Source: Rutpela maculata (Eukaryota; Arthropoda; Insecta; Coleoptera; Cerambycidae). From it: 64,000 nucleotides of DNA. Both the position numbers and the translations under genes were made by a program. How positions within the stretch are numbered: the first letter of the stretch is position 1; the number at the start of each line of letters is the position of its first letter. The notes beneath the pieces are model-generated. The model searched no databases. It was not told the DNA's origin and worked only from the letters and a program-made list of their open reading frames with translations. Of this stretch, positions 42,976 to 54,429 are shown piece by piece. The DNA lies in contig OW386294.2 of assembly GCA_936432065.2 (NCBI GenBank), forward strand, positions 51,612,945 to 51,676,944, in the 5' to 3' direction.

Positions 42976-42991
42976 GGTGTGCGGCCGAAAC
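41036..42991. other. intron, mostly unrecognised, with two long (TA)n runs
   Basis: (TA)n at about 41462-41549 and 42915-42971. A plus-strand TGGCGCCGAGAAAT at 42796 looks like a retroelement primer-binding site following a possible LTR end (GAAGACA), but no matching LTR was found. Short open frames have no motif. Confidence 0.4.
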
Positions 42992-43084
42992 ATACCGCCC
43001 ACCATAAAATACAAGTTTTGTATTTTATTGTTGTTGACCAGGCAATGGACAAAGCTTAACCATAGGTGCATTAATCCGTTACCT

Positions 43085-43920
43085 CAAACGGTAGCAACAC
43101 GTGCTATCCCTTCAGTACCGGGATGAACCTTTTCAATGCGACCAAGTCGCCAAGTTAGGGAAGGAGCTGTATCATCTTTTATTAATACGAGCTCACTGTG
43201 CGAAATATATGAATTTTATCTATTCCACTTTTTTCGCTGCATTAGTGTAGTAAGATATTCTCGATGCCAACGTTTCCAAAAATCTTGGTGTAGGCGCTGT
43301 AAAAGCTGCCACCTAGTTAATCGATTTAATTGTAAATGAGTTATGTCTTTATCAGGTAATGCAGTAAGAGGTTCCAAAGGTAGGAAGTGGCCGGGACTCA
43401 ATGCTTTAAAGTTGTTAGGATCAAGACTTAATGGACAAATGGGTCTTGAGTTTAAGAGGGCTTCGATTTGTGTAAGGACGGTACAAAGCTCCTCATGTCA
43501 AAATGTGATGCCCTATTACACGAATCAGATGGCATTTTACGGATTTAATGCCAGCTTAATACAACCCACCGAAATGTGGGACTGAGGGTGGATTGAAATG
43601 CCATTCCAATTTTTCCGCTTCTACAGCGGTTTTCATTAATTCGACGATATATCTGCGCACACCTACGAAATTGGTGCCCCAATCACTGTAAATATAAGAA
43701 CAACGTCCTCGCCTAGCTATAAATCACCTGTTAGAAAAGCTTCAGAGGTTAAGTCGGAGACAAACTCTAAGTGAAGCGCCTTAGTGGCAAAACATACAAA
43801 AAAGACACAGGTATGCTTTCTGAGTCTTAGCACCTCGAGTTTTTCCAAGAGTTATAATAAATGGCCTGCCGAAATCAGCATCAACACATAAAAATGGTTT
43901 TAACTGCGATATATAAAACT
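43085..43920 (-). pseudogene. BEL/Pao integrase, core and C-terminus
   Basis: Minus frames: KPFLCVDADFGRPFIITLG (first catalytic Asp), KAYLCLFVCFATKALHLEFV, SDLTSEAFL, then decayed sequence with the second Asp region poorly readable. The C-terminus is LEPLTALPDKDITHL, QLLQRLHQDFWKRWHREYLT and SELVLIKDDTAPSL...WRLGRIEKVHPGTEG, the Pao-type C-terminal domain. Confidence 0.85.
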
Positions 43921-43934
43921 GCTTTATTACGGTC

Positions 43935-44625
43935 TTGTACAGTGTGTTACAATATGGACTGATATTCTGGGGCTCTTCCCCTTACCTCAATAAAATATTC
44001 ATAGTACAAAAGAAAATCTTAAGCTGTATGAATAATGCTCACCCACTTTCTCATTGTAAGCCAATATTTAAATCTCACGTTACCAAGTCTCTACCTTTAT
44101 CAGTTGATAATGTATGTGAAGGAGAACGAAACATTCTTAAAGAATAGTGACACGCACTCATATTGTACTCGAAATATGGAAAATATACATCAGCCATATT
44201 CTAAACTCTCAATAAGCCAATGTAATCCAAGTTATATAGGGGTTATATGTTACAACAGGATAAAAAGTATCTTAGACTTTGATAATGTAAATTTATTTAA
44301 AAAAGAATTATACGCTTTTCTAGTAAATGAGTCATTCTATTATGTGGATGAATTCCTTAAAAAAAATTGTTCTAAGGAAAAATAATATATTTTTTTATGT
44401 AATTTATTTATTCACGTTTTTATGTATTTTATTAAATCACATCTTATGTATTTTACCATATCTTTTATCTTGTATGTCTTGAATTTCAATTTTAAATTAA
44501 ATGTATATTCTGTTAGTGATTTGTCTTTTAGTTTTAAGCTTTTGTTTGACTAGTCCGATAATTGATGCTGTACATTGTATCAATTTTGTGATGAATAAAG
44601 ATTTCTGATTTCTGATTTATACGAA
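43935..44625 (+). mobile_element. 5'-truncated LINE in the Pao integrase
   Basis: Plus strand: YSVLQYGLIFWGSSPYLNKI and LQKKILSCMNN-type text, a frameshift near 44050, then DTHSYCTRNMENIHQPYSKL and GVICYNRIKSILDF. It ends with an AATAAAG and a TGATTTCTGATTTC tail (44597-44620). It separates Pao MGNLPPLR from KPFLCVDADF. Confidence 0.82.
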
Positions 44626-44629
44626 GAGG

Positions 44630-45250
44630 TGGTAAATTGCCCATGAAAGGCTGTACAGGCTTGGGATTGACTGAAAAACATTTTGATAATGCGGAACGGA
44701 TAGCACGTTTAGGATTCATACCCAAAAATTTTGAGAGAGTATATATTGTAAAGTTTGTAAGCCGGGGTGACAATTCTCACAATGAGTTTCTTCAATAATA
44801 AGATTAGTTAATCGAGGATCTCTAGCCAATAATATGGGATGCTTCTGATTTAAAGCTAAATTCGAATAACAAGCCGACTGCCTACCCCAAGAATACCATT
44901 CTCATCTAAGAAGGGCGTCAATTTACGCAATGGTTTGGAGATGGGCCTGCCCTTTTGAATATTGATTATATGCTCTTTGAAGGTTTTATGTTGAGAATGT
45001 CTAATCAGGTAGATAAGAGCTTGATGAAGTTCGAAAACATCAAAATTAGATGTTTTCTTGTCTGTAGGATGTTTCAAATTGTGATGAAACCGAAAACAAT
45101 ACGCAATGATACGTTTAATTTTAGACAACAAAGAAAATTTTGTCAACAATTTGTCACATCTCTAAATTCACCGAAGCAGAAAGAACCACTTTTCTTCTTC
45201 ATTCAATATAGAAGGGTTGTCAATAATATCAATGACAGGACATAAGCAAC
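44630..45250 (-). pseudogene. BEL/Pao connection and integrase zinc-binding region
   Basis: Minus: KIKRIIAYCFRFHHNLKHPT, NFDVFELHQALIYLIRHSQH, KGRPISKPLRKLTPFLDENG, ILLARDPRLTNLIIEETHCE, NCHPGLQTLQYILSQNFWV, SKCFSVNPKPVQPFMGNLPP. This is the characteristic Pao segment between RNase H and the integrase core. Frameshifted near 44780-44860. Confidence 0.85.
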
Positions 45251-45583
45251 TTTCAAGTCTTAACCAATATGGCCCCGCCCACCATAGAGAATGGTTCAAT
45301 AATTCTAGAGGCATTAAACCTCGGGACGCACAGTCTGCCGGATTTTTGGAAGATCGAACATGATGCTATACCAATGGAGGACCTCTCTTGAATATGACTT
45401 ACTCGATTACTTACGGAAGTTTTCCGGCAGTGGAGATGATTTCACCCAAGATAAGACCACCGATGAGTCTGACCAAGCGAAAATATTGTTAAGGTGAAGT
45501 TTTCCGGAATATGTTTTGAAAACGAATGCAATTAAATTCGAGAGAAGTACTGCCGTGCACAGTTCGAGACGGGGCAGAGAAAT

Positions 45584-47560
45584 TCATTTCAAAGGGGCTA
45601 CTTTAGATTTTGCACATACGAACAAAACAACAACCTGATTGTCTTGACATACATAACGCAAATAAACAACAGCCGCATATCCCATCTTGGAACTATCGCA
45701 AAATCCATGAAGATCACACGATAAAGAGTGAGATGGTTTTAGAGAACAAGGAACATTATCAGATGATAAGTTTGGTAGTTCCCTTTTGTACTGACTCCAA
45801 CGACTCATAACCTCAGAGGGAGGTGTCTCATCCCATTCCAGTCCCATAAATGTTGAATAAGATGTTTGGCAAAGAAGGAAAGAGGGACCAGGAAACCAAG
45901 CGGATCAAAAATACGTGCCAACTTAGACAAAACTGTACATTTTGTACAAAATCTGTCCAAGGGTTCGACACTGTACGAAAATGAATCGGTCGACTGAATC
46001 CATTTTAATAGCAAAATTTTAATTCCTAAATTTTCCTCGCTGTCAAATGATAAAGCTTGTTGATGTCGATGATCATTTGGGATAGCCTCGAGTAGCTTAG
46101 GATGATTACTAGTCCATTTTCTGAGTTCGAAACCTTCTTTATTAAAGAAGGAAATAAGGTCCTGTTGAGGGATTAAAGCTTCATCCAACGAGGAACAGCC
46201 GGTGACTAAGTCATCTACATAGATGTCAGACAGCAAAACTTCTGAAGCACGAGGAAATTGGAATTTTTCGTCTTGGGCTAACTAATAAATTGTACGAATG
46301 GCTAGAAATGGTGCAGATGATACACCATATGTAACTGTGTTTAGCCTAAAATTTTGAATTGGCTCTATGGGAGAAAACCTCCAAAGAATTCTTTGATAAT
46401 CTCTGTGACAAGGTTGCACTAAAATCTGACGATACATTTGTTTGACATCTGCCGTAAATACGAAATTTTGCAAGCGAAAATTTAACAAAACAGTAGTTAC
46501 ATTCTTTTGTAATTTCGGACCAATTAAAAGAGTGTCATTTAGGGATGCACCATTCGAGGATTTACAAGAGGCATCGAAAACGACACGAAGCTTTGTAGTG
46601 ACGCTTTCGGGTTTCATCACACTATGGTGTGGAATATAATAAATTTTATCAGAATTATGTGTAGTACTGGAATGAGAAGAAATTTCTTCCATGTGACCAT
46701 TCTTTAAATAATCGGTCATGAAATCAGAACACAATTCATGTAGAGATTGATTCTGAAGCAAGCGTTTTTCTAATGAATAAAAACGTCAAAGGGCAATAGC
46801 ACGAGAATCAGAAAATGTAGGTTCAGTATTTTTAAAAGGAAGTGCAACGATATAATGACTTGATTGATCTCGTGAATGACTTTCAACAAACGATTTCTCA
46901 CAAAGATCTTCTGGAGAAGATGTATAAGCCTGAGGTACCTCTTCGAGTTCCCCAAATTTTTTAATCGACTCATCCAACGAACACTCAAGAGTGCTATGAA
47001 ATGAATTAAGACATTTACGAGAAAGACTTAAAACTTTGCCCATTAAGAACCACCTAAAAATGGTGTTAATTGCAGAAGGTTGACTTCCATTGCCTGCAAT
47101 TTGGCCATTTGTTAGGATTAAGGGGAATATATCTGCACCCAAGGAGATCAACATCATTTGGAATATTGAACTTTGGATTGGCAAACTGAATGTTAGATAG
47201 GTTCGAAAAATTTTGAATATCAATCTGTTCGTGAGGCATAGTGGCACAAATTTTTGGTAAAACTATTGCATCAACTGTTAAGTTGGGTGAAAGTTGACCT
47301 GTAGGTCGAATGGTACTAGTTGTACTTCCTGAGGCGTTGGATGACATATCGCCCAAACCATGAATTGATAGAGACAACCTTGCACGAGGGAGTCCTAGGC
47401 GATTACAACATTTTTCTGTTATGAAGCTAGCCCGACTGGCACTGTCAAAGAGAGCACGAATTATTTGAAAATTCCCCTGAGAATCTAGGGTTTCCACAAG
47501 TGCCGTAGATAGAAGCACTGTAGAGGTTCTAGGCACAGCATTAGTTAAAGAAATCACTGG
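45584..47560 (-). pseudogene. BEL/Pao protease, reverse transcriptase and RNase H
   Basis: Minus: protease LFDSASRASFITEKCCNRLG (47557-47066 frame). RT in pieces: TTKLRVVFDASCKSSNGASL, VTYGVSSAPFLAIR, then YVDDLVTGCSSLDEAL (catalytic YVDD, 46236-45805 frame), RIFDPLGFLVPLSFFAKHLI. RNase H start HGFCDSSKMGYAAVVYLR. At least four frame changes. The family makes this as one polyprotein. Confidence 0.88.
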
Positions 47561-47639
47561 CAGTTAACAATCTGAACTGGTTGAGGGAAGCGGATCAACT
47601 GATACTGATGAAGAAGAAGTGGGGTAAGAACACTAATCT

Positions 47640-49213
47640 GATTTGAAGTAGAGGCCGCCGATGGCTCCGTAGAATTATTAGTATTTAAATGTTATGAGTA
47701 TGGTGCTTCGAATGACACGTTCCACAAAAGGACTGTAAACGGCAAGATGTTGTACGGTGTGATGACAGAAGACAATTTTTACACAAATTTTTTTGCTTAA
47801 CAAAATTAGATCTTTCAAGGGATGACTTAGCAAGAAATGAGGAGCATCTATGAAAAACAAATAACGCATTTAGGTGTATTGTATATAGCATTTATGAAAC
47901 ATGAGTTAAGTTTGGGTGAACTAAAATTTGAAGTTTTATTATAATTAAATTCTTTAGTTTTCTTTATTGATGTAGATGAGGAAATTTCCACTGACTCTAA
48001 TGCCGTACATTGTTTTACTACAAAATGTATCAATTCCTGACACGAGGGATATTGGTTGATGCATGTTGCAGTTCAAAGCGAGTAACTGTTGGTTGATCTA
48101 ATTTCGATTCCAAAAAGTGAAATAAAACAAAGCTGCAACTATCAACAGGAAGATTTAAGTTGTTTAGAGCCTCTAAGTTTTCAAAAAAAATATAATAAAT
48201 TTCGTAACGCTGAATCACTTTCAGACTTCACTTTTGGAGCATTAGTTATCTCTCGCCAGTAGGTATCAAGCAACCACGAATTCTGATAACGATCAGTTAA
48301 AGCTTTGAATGCAATTGGGTAATTTTCGTTCGTTAACGGAATAGTTTTGACAATAGATAATGCATTTTTTGATAAGAGAAAATGAAGCTTCTCTGCATCT
48401 GATAAAGAATTATTGTTTGTATGTAACAAAGCAGAAAATAAATCGATAAATGTGGGCCAATTTTTTATGTTACCATCAAACTTGGGTACATCAATTTTAG
48501 GTAATTTCACATTAGGTTTACTTGCAACAGTCTGATCAACCGGCAGGTTAAGATTTTCAAATAATTTTTGATAAATCGATTTAATTCTATAAAAGAAATC
48601 ATCAAATTCAGTTAAAACTGCCTTTTCAGCAGCCATGTCTGGATTTTCTGTGATAGCTAACTCCTTTAGTACTGCATTATAGTAGTAGTACTGTATTATA
48701 GTAGTAGTACTGTTATTTTACTAGACAATCAGGCCGGGATGGCCCATTTTGCTCTAGGGATCTCCGGTTTAGCGTGGACTCCAAACCACGGTCCTCGACC
48801 ACCAACTTTGACCCACCCTTCAAGGCGGCACATTAGCCCGGGGTTCCCGGGTCTCCTGGACCAGCCACCGCCTTTCAAGGTGGTTCACTAGCCCTAGGAT
48901 TGCCTCTGTTGGCAATCTACCGACTATTAGATGAGATCATGGGTCACCCATCCAAGTGCCGGACGCGCACAGCGTTGCTGCACCTCGCTGATCGAGCGAC
49001 GGATCTTAAACCAGTGATCGAACCTCATCCCCGTAGTACTGCATTATGTTGATGTAAAAATTCTTCTTGAATATTTATTATATCGGAGTATCAGATTTTA
49101 AACATATCATGATGATTTGCATCATCTAACGTGAGTTTAGCACGTTCTTCAAGAGAAGCAAGTCGATCTTGCCATATGTCTCTTTGTGCTTTCAATTGTT
49201 AAGTTTGTTAGAC
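47640..49213 (-). pseudogene. BEL/Pao gag, interrupted by a SINE-like unit
   Basis: Minus: QRDIWQDRLASLEERAKLTL, IQEEFLHQHNAVL, then the 353-bp insertion, then KELAITENPDMAAEKAVLTE, VKLPKIDVPKFDGNIKNWPT (the Pao gag LPKI.LPxFxG.. motif). The zinc-knuckle region is NFVKQKNLCKNCLLSSHRTT with CGTCHSKHHT. Several shifts. Capsid/nucleocapsid protein. Confidence 0.88.
48681..49033 (-). mobile_element. SINE-like retroposon with 5S-rRNA-like head
   Basis: 353 bp, GC-rich in an AT-rich context, flanked by the 14-bp direct repeat TAGTACTGCATTAT (48667-48680, 49034-49047). On the minus strand the 5' part reads TTCGATCACTGGTTTAAG and CCGGCACTTGGATGGGTGAC, resembling the internal promoter of 5S rRNA (TAGTACTTGGATGGGTGACC). 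The 3' end carries tandem CAGTACTACTACTATAATA-type tails. Transcription by RNA polymerase III and LINE-driven insertion are inferred. Confidence 0.6.
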
Positions 49214-49987
49214 ATTTCAAAAATGAAAAAATTAAAATACAAAACAATTAGTATCACTAGAAAGGTTTTTCTAATGAAAAATGAATAAATTTTAAATTTA
49301 TGAATGAGAAAAATTATTAAATCAATAAACACAAATAACAAATTTGTTTTTGTTTATGAAAAATGTAGTGAAGTTATCACAGAAAACCGTGTAAATGTAT
49401 TGACCACAAGCAGATTACACAAGATTGATAATACACCAAATAATAAAATTTTTAAAAATAGGCAAAAAGACCCTATGTTAAATTCCGTATGTTTGCCACA
49501 ACAACAATAAAACACCCTGTATAGCTCTTAAATAACAATTCAATGCTGTATATAGATACATAATTAACCAAGAAAAAAAGTGTTTATAAGTTTTATTAAT
49601 TATAAAATTTAAACCATAAAGTACCATACTATTAAACTGCAATAAATTAGTAGCTAAGTTTGAATAAGATACCGTACTAATATTTTATACCATTTACCAA
49701 AGAATATCTAAAAAACCGACAGCAGTCTTTAAATTAAATACACCAAATCAAAAGTGAAATTGACAAAAAACACGCTGTAAGTGTAATTTATAAGACTATG
49801 TACAAATTTGATAATAATTAAAGCATGTAAGTACTAAATATAAATTAAGTAAAAACGAAATCCCTACAAAAACTGTCACGATAAGTAAAGGCTAATAATG
49901 AATAAACGATGTATAAATGGACTTGTTATACTTAAATATATTATGATATTAATAAATTATTTAACAGTAAAGATTTGCAATATCCTT

Positions 49988-50007
49988 GGCTCGATTAAGG
50001 ACCAAAA
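49988..50007 (-). other. BEL/Pao primer-binding region
   Basis: TTTTGGTCCTTAATCGAGCC immediately follows the 5' LTR on the minus strand. A TTTGGTCCTTCGAGCCGGA-like sequence is usual at this place in Pao elements. Confidence 0.65.
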
Positions 50008-50497
50008 TGTTAATGATTAAAAAATGAACTGTCCAGTTTGAGCAACGAGGAGCAGCAGTAGGCAGCTTTCAGCGAGAACCTGAAGATGACAGATGGGATT
50101 CTGCTGAAACGTCGTTTAGACAACAATGGCAGGAGCCCATCAACTACGTGGGAAAACACCCGGAAGCACACCAACACGTCATTTAACACCCGCGAAAACC
50201 TAAGAAACAACAAGTTTTGTTGTCCTTCCGGGTATTTTCCCGCGTTGTTGGTAGGCTCCTGCCGGAGCCACGGTTGTCTAAACGACGTTTCGACAGAATC
50301 ACATCTGCCATCTTCAGGTTCTCATTGAAAGCTGTCTTCTGCTGCTCCTCGTTGCTTGGAGTGAACTGATGTTGTCCGTGTTGTGCGGTTCCTTGTATAT
50401 ACTGGGGCCTAGAGCACGTCTGCACCTCTGGCTGTGTTATTGGCCCTCTACTATCTGTAGATCTGTATATATATATACAGGGTGTGCAGTCGCAACA
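50008..50497 (-). repeat. BEL/Pao 5' LTR containing a long palindrome
   Basis: TGTTGCGACTGC...ATCATTAACA, 490 bp on the minus strand. Bases 50041-50356 form a near-palindrome with about 130-150-bp arms (AGCAACGAGGAGCAGCAG... and CTGCTGCTCCTCGTTGCT; AACGTCGTTTAGACAAC and GTTGTCTAAACGACGTTTC). The open frames seen there on both strands are mirror images. Confidence 0.75.
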
Positions 50498-51037
50498 TCA
50501 ACCATTGCCAACACCACAGAAAACTCATTTTCTTCATTCATAACACGTTTTATTCTTTCACTTTTTTTTATGACATTTCCAATTTCCACAAATCTATCGA
50601 GATAACTGAAATGATAAGTAACGATCAGTAAGTGAGATAAATGTTCATTTGTGCAAGACAATTTATACCAAACTGAGGTTTTATTGCTTGTCGAATAACA
50701 AAAACAGCAAAAAAATTTACAAAAAACTATTACAGTAAGGGACCAGTAAAATACTATTTACCCACTTCATTGGATTGGAAGAAATGGTCCCACTAAATGG
50801 CCTCATTTCAAAACTGCATAAAGACATTATAAGACACTTATTATAATTTTTTCTAATTAATTATTTCAAGAAAAATCTATTTTTTAAATTCATTCTTGAA
50901 TTTTGTACTTATTGCTCAATAAAATGAAAATGGTTGCAATTAGCCATAGAGAAGTACTTACAAAGAAATATTTGTTTTTCATTTCTACATCACATCATCG
51001 AAAAATATACAAATAAAAAAAATAATATAATATAATA

Positions 51038-51845
51038 TGCAACGTGATCTACCAGGACATGCGGAAAATTTAACAGTAGGTTGTCCCCACCGAAAGGAGT
51101 AAAAAAAATGAAAAATTTTTAAAAAATGACCAAAAAAATTACCTTATTTTTTTGTAGGAATGCGCCGCCAATGTCTTCAACTAATCTAACGTAACGCGGT
51201 ACAACCATATCACTTTATCAGACTTGGGATTGACACTACTGACAGCAAAGCTGGATAATAAGATAGAAGTGACTTTTTGGTTTTAATCAAATCACACTAC
51301 AAAAATACCGAAATAAATCGAAGACATTGATCTCATGCTGAAAAGACAAGCAGATATACGAGATATTTGGTTAAACCGGTCAATGACACGGCCGTGTAAA
51401 TATTGTTCAACCGGAAGCAAAACACGCGGGGTCTACACACGATCCAGCCGCACGGAGCCAGCCTTGTCGGCATGCTTTGAACTCATTCGTAAAAGTGAAT
51501 TGGTCTGCAGGAATTCCAATTATCTTCAAAGCGTACCAACAATGTTGACTACCTGCCGCTGGATCGTGTGTAGACCTCTTTTTTTGATCTCGCCGGCCGG
51601 CTTCACTTCTTATGCCAATTAAGGAAATGTAAACAACTCGAATACGTTCTTTCACCAGTAAGTTCGTCGACCTCTTCAGAATTAGGTCAGGACTTACACA
51701 ACATCAGTAGTGTATCTTCGCAAATTGACTAATAATTTTATATACTAAATTACCTCAGAATCCTCTAAAATTTTGCAGGGGCTTTCCCACATTGAAGACT
51801 AGCACACCATTTTATTTTCCGCATTTCTTGGTAGATCACGTTGTA
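51038..51845. mobile_element. 808-bp inverted-repeat element with internal hairpin
   Basis: Ends TGCAACGTGATCTACCAGGA and the inverse CTTGGTAGATCACGTTGTA, about 30-bp TIRs, flanked by TATAATA on both sides (51031-51037, 51846-51852; weak evidence because the site is AT-rich). An internal hairpin 51430-51576 has GGTCTACACACGATCCAGC and its exact inverse. Nonautonomous; superfamily unknown. Confidence 0.72.
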
Positions 51846-51987
51846 TATAATAAAAAATTAAGATAATTCAATTTAAAAATAATTATTTGCTACCCTGTAC
51901 ATTTTTAAGAAGTAAAAATGATTCAAGAACATTAATTAGATGTTTCGTAACTAGTATTCACATAGGTTTTTCTTGAAACCCATAATT

Positions 51988-54245
51988 GAAGAGCTAAGTG
52001 GATAAAGGTGTTATGTCACAAAAACACGTTATTGAGTAATTTAGCTCGAAAGTTTTTAGGCGAGAACTTTTTTGTTATAGCGACTATATAGCTTGCATTT
52101 TGCGATGATATTGACATTTGATGTACTTTTCAGAGACAAATAACTAAAGTTGTCAGTTGTCATTATGTTCGAAAATTTTAAAAAATTAATGTACATAACA
52201 CCTTTATCCGTTCATAAGTTTCTCTGAAATGAATAAGGAATTAGTGAATAAAAGTGTTAAGAAATTAAACATATTTTATTATTATTAAAACATTGTACAA
52301 TTTTTAGGTAGTCGGACAGTTCTACGGTTTTGAGCCACAGTTTGGTCATTTCCAAGTATGTTGTGATAATACGGCCTTACCATTCATTTATGAATGGTAA
52401 TTTTTCTTTAAGATTGGCCAGTTTTCCTACACTTAGGCTGCCCTTGTTTTCATTAAACACCGTTAGAGCAATACCGTCAGAATTTATCTTATGCATATTC
52501 ATTTTCTTTAAAATATCGACTTTGTAAAATGGAGTCATTTCATCTAGTGATGTAATAGTAGCACCCATAGGTGCCATTTTATACCGTCGCGAAAATAAAC
52601 CTTTTCATTGTTCAAGTTTTTCTTCCTGTTGTACAAATTGAGTTTTGAGGCAATTCCATCAATATCCTTGAAATTATTCTTCATATCTATGACAACGGCG
52701 ATACTGGTAGATGTTTTGATGTTTCCTTAAAATTTTCTCGACTCTGCCAAAGTCTCTGTCTGAATCTAAATATGAATGTCCCACCTCCGAAAATTTATAG
52801 TCGATAACTTTAAATTCTCTCTTTAAAATCAACAATTGGTAAAGTATAATGATATTGAAGTTTTTATTTTGTCCACCACAGGAGTCGGGCCATATTATAA
52901 TGTGATCGATCTTTTCTTGGAAATATTCATTGTAAATTTATGAAAAGGTATGTAAGCAATTTCTAGGCTTTCACGGCTGGCCATATCTTTAGTCCATGTG
53001 AAAAAGAACGTTTTTTTTTCAGTATTCCTCAATGTATGTATGCCAAGGTTGTAAAACCACATTTGACGAAGGTAAAATGCTTTCGATGTACTTAATTTTG
53101 GCAGCGGCATGGTTTGCTGAAGATCTAAAGTAAGAAAGCATATCGTTCTATCTACTGTAACTTTTGCTCCGTCACGCTTTTGTTGTTCGAAAGCTAGTTT
53201 GTAATTTTCTCCGTATTCTTTAGTATTATTTCCAGCATCACATTTGAGAAAAAATGTGAGTCATTTCATGATCTCAATTAAACAATTTTGAATACCATGG
53301 ACGTAATTTCAGCATTTTTATTGGGTAGGCAGGGATTTTTCACAGATAATCCAATAGATGTAAGCATAGCGAACCCTGTAATTCTTAAACGATAACCTTA
53401 GAAACCCAAATGACCTTTGACTTGATTGGCATAATTATCATACTTATTATTTTTTCCGCAAGAATTTCGGAATTCGCCAGATTTGCCTTAAACAATTTAA
53501 TGCTCTTTCAAAATATTGGGTGGGCAGAAGCCATACCAGATATCAGTTTTGCTCTTGTCATAAAAATTTCTATGGTCCAGCCCTCTTCTACTTGTCAGCA
53601 GGTAAATTCGTGTTTTATTATTGCATTTTATATTGATAATGTTTTGTTTTTAAAACATTATTAAAACTTGCCTGGGAAGAAATTGCCACTATGCGACTGA
53701 AAGGTATAAATGTGTTTACAGCAATTAGATACTCAAGTACCATCTCGACTCTTGTACCATCTCATACCATTCCTAAATTGAACGAAATGAATATATGGAT
53801 TAAAACACTATAAGCACTATTTCCAAATATCAGCCAATTTATAAACATCTTACATGATTCATGAAATCGTTTATTCATTGCCATTTGTAATATCAGTTTA
53901 CTATGACTGGCAATTTTCACTATAATAGTAAGAAACACTTAACACAACTTGTCACATTAATGTCAATATAACACAACTTTAAAAGTAAAATGTTTTGGAT
54001 TAAAACAATTTAATATCGCACAGTAATGGATAAAGGTGGTATGTGATCATGACACCTTTATTCATTAAATTATATAAAAACCATATGTACATAACACTTT
54101 TATCAAACATTAAAATGCATTTAGGAAAGGTTTATTATCCCAAAAACTTATTGAAATGTTAGATTATAAGTTAAAATAGTTGTCTGTGTAGAAATCTCAA
54201 AATTTTCAAAAATGTCACATAACACCTTTATCCACTTAGCTCTTC
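51988..54245 (-). mobile_element. Sola-like DNA transposon (2258 bp)
   Basis: Perfect 29-bp TIRs (GAAGAGCTAAGTGGATAAAG...GTTATGT) with AATT on both sides (51984-51987, 54246-54249), compatible with a 4-bp target duplication. The motif GGATAAAGGTGTTATGT recurs subterminally near 52190 (inverted), 54033, 54045 (inverted) and 54105 (inverted). It contains a decayed minus-strand transposase. The Sola call rests on the 4-bp duplication plus the protein style and is tentative. Confidence 0.6.
52330..53260 (-). pseudogene. decayed transposase-like protein of the 51988 element
   Basis: Minus frames: KRDGAKVTVDRTICFLTLDL, QTMPLPKLSTSKAFYLRQMW, FYNLGIHTL, TKDMASRESLEIAYIPFHKF, DHIIIWPDSCGGQNKNF, and after shifts MAPMGATITSLDEMTPFYKV to the C-terminus. 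The D...PDSCGGQN pattern is found in a widespread insect transposase-like family (RNase H-fold). At least three frameshifts. Confidence 0.55.
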
Positions 54246-54429
54246 AATTGTGACTGGTGATTTTTTCAATATGCACTTGATCCTGTAATTTCGTCTTTGC
54301 TCGCCCTGTGTATTCGGAAATAATTTCCGGTTATAGACTTTTATCTAATTTACTTGTATTTTTTTTTATTTTCTAGCTATCGTAGAACTCGAGATATCGA
54401 AGTCCGATGCATTATTGTCCTACCCTGTA

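Larger units (their letters stand above)
42992..50497 (-). mobile_element. BEL/Pao LTR retrotransposon, decayed, two nested insertions
   Basis: Minus strand order: 5' LTR (50497-50008), TTTTGGTCCTTAATCGAGCC primer region, gag (about 49213-47640), protease, RT, RNase H, connection, integrase to about 43085, GGTGGGCGGTA polypurine tract, 3' LTR start at 42992. Only the first about 36 bp of the 3' LTR match (TGTTTCGGCCGCACACCCTG) before a (TA)n run. Nested: SINE-like unit in gag, LINE in integrase. Many frameshifts. Confidence 0.88.
50800..54427 (+). mobile_element. mariner-like arm C, split by a MITE and a Sola-like transposon
   Basis: Begins with the coding end CCTCATTTCAAAACTGCATA seen at 7805, follows the right arm of element A (50825-51020, 51853-51983, 54250-54427) and ends CCTACCCTG|TA at 54427. 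Two unrelated insertions, each with its own inverted ends, interrupt it at 51038 and 51988. No transposase body. Confidence 0.75.

Noticed and set aside
48681..49033. A genuine 5S rRNA or tRNA gene
   Set aside because: Only the promoter-like boxes resemble 5S; the rest does not fold or align as a full 5S, and the flanking direct repeats show it is a retroposon. No convincing tRNA gene was found by eye in the window.
51335..51622. 95-codon + frame in the 808-bp MITE
   Set aside because: Most of it is encoded by the two arms of an internal hairpin; no motif, composition not protein-like.
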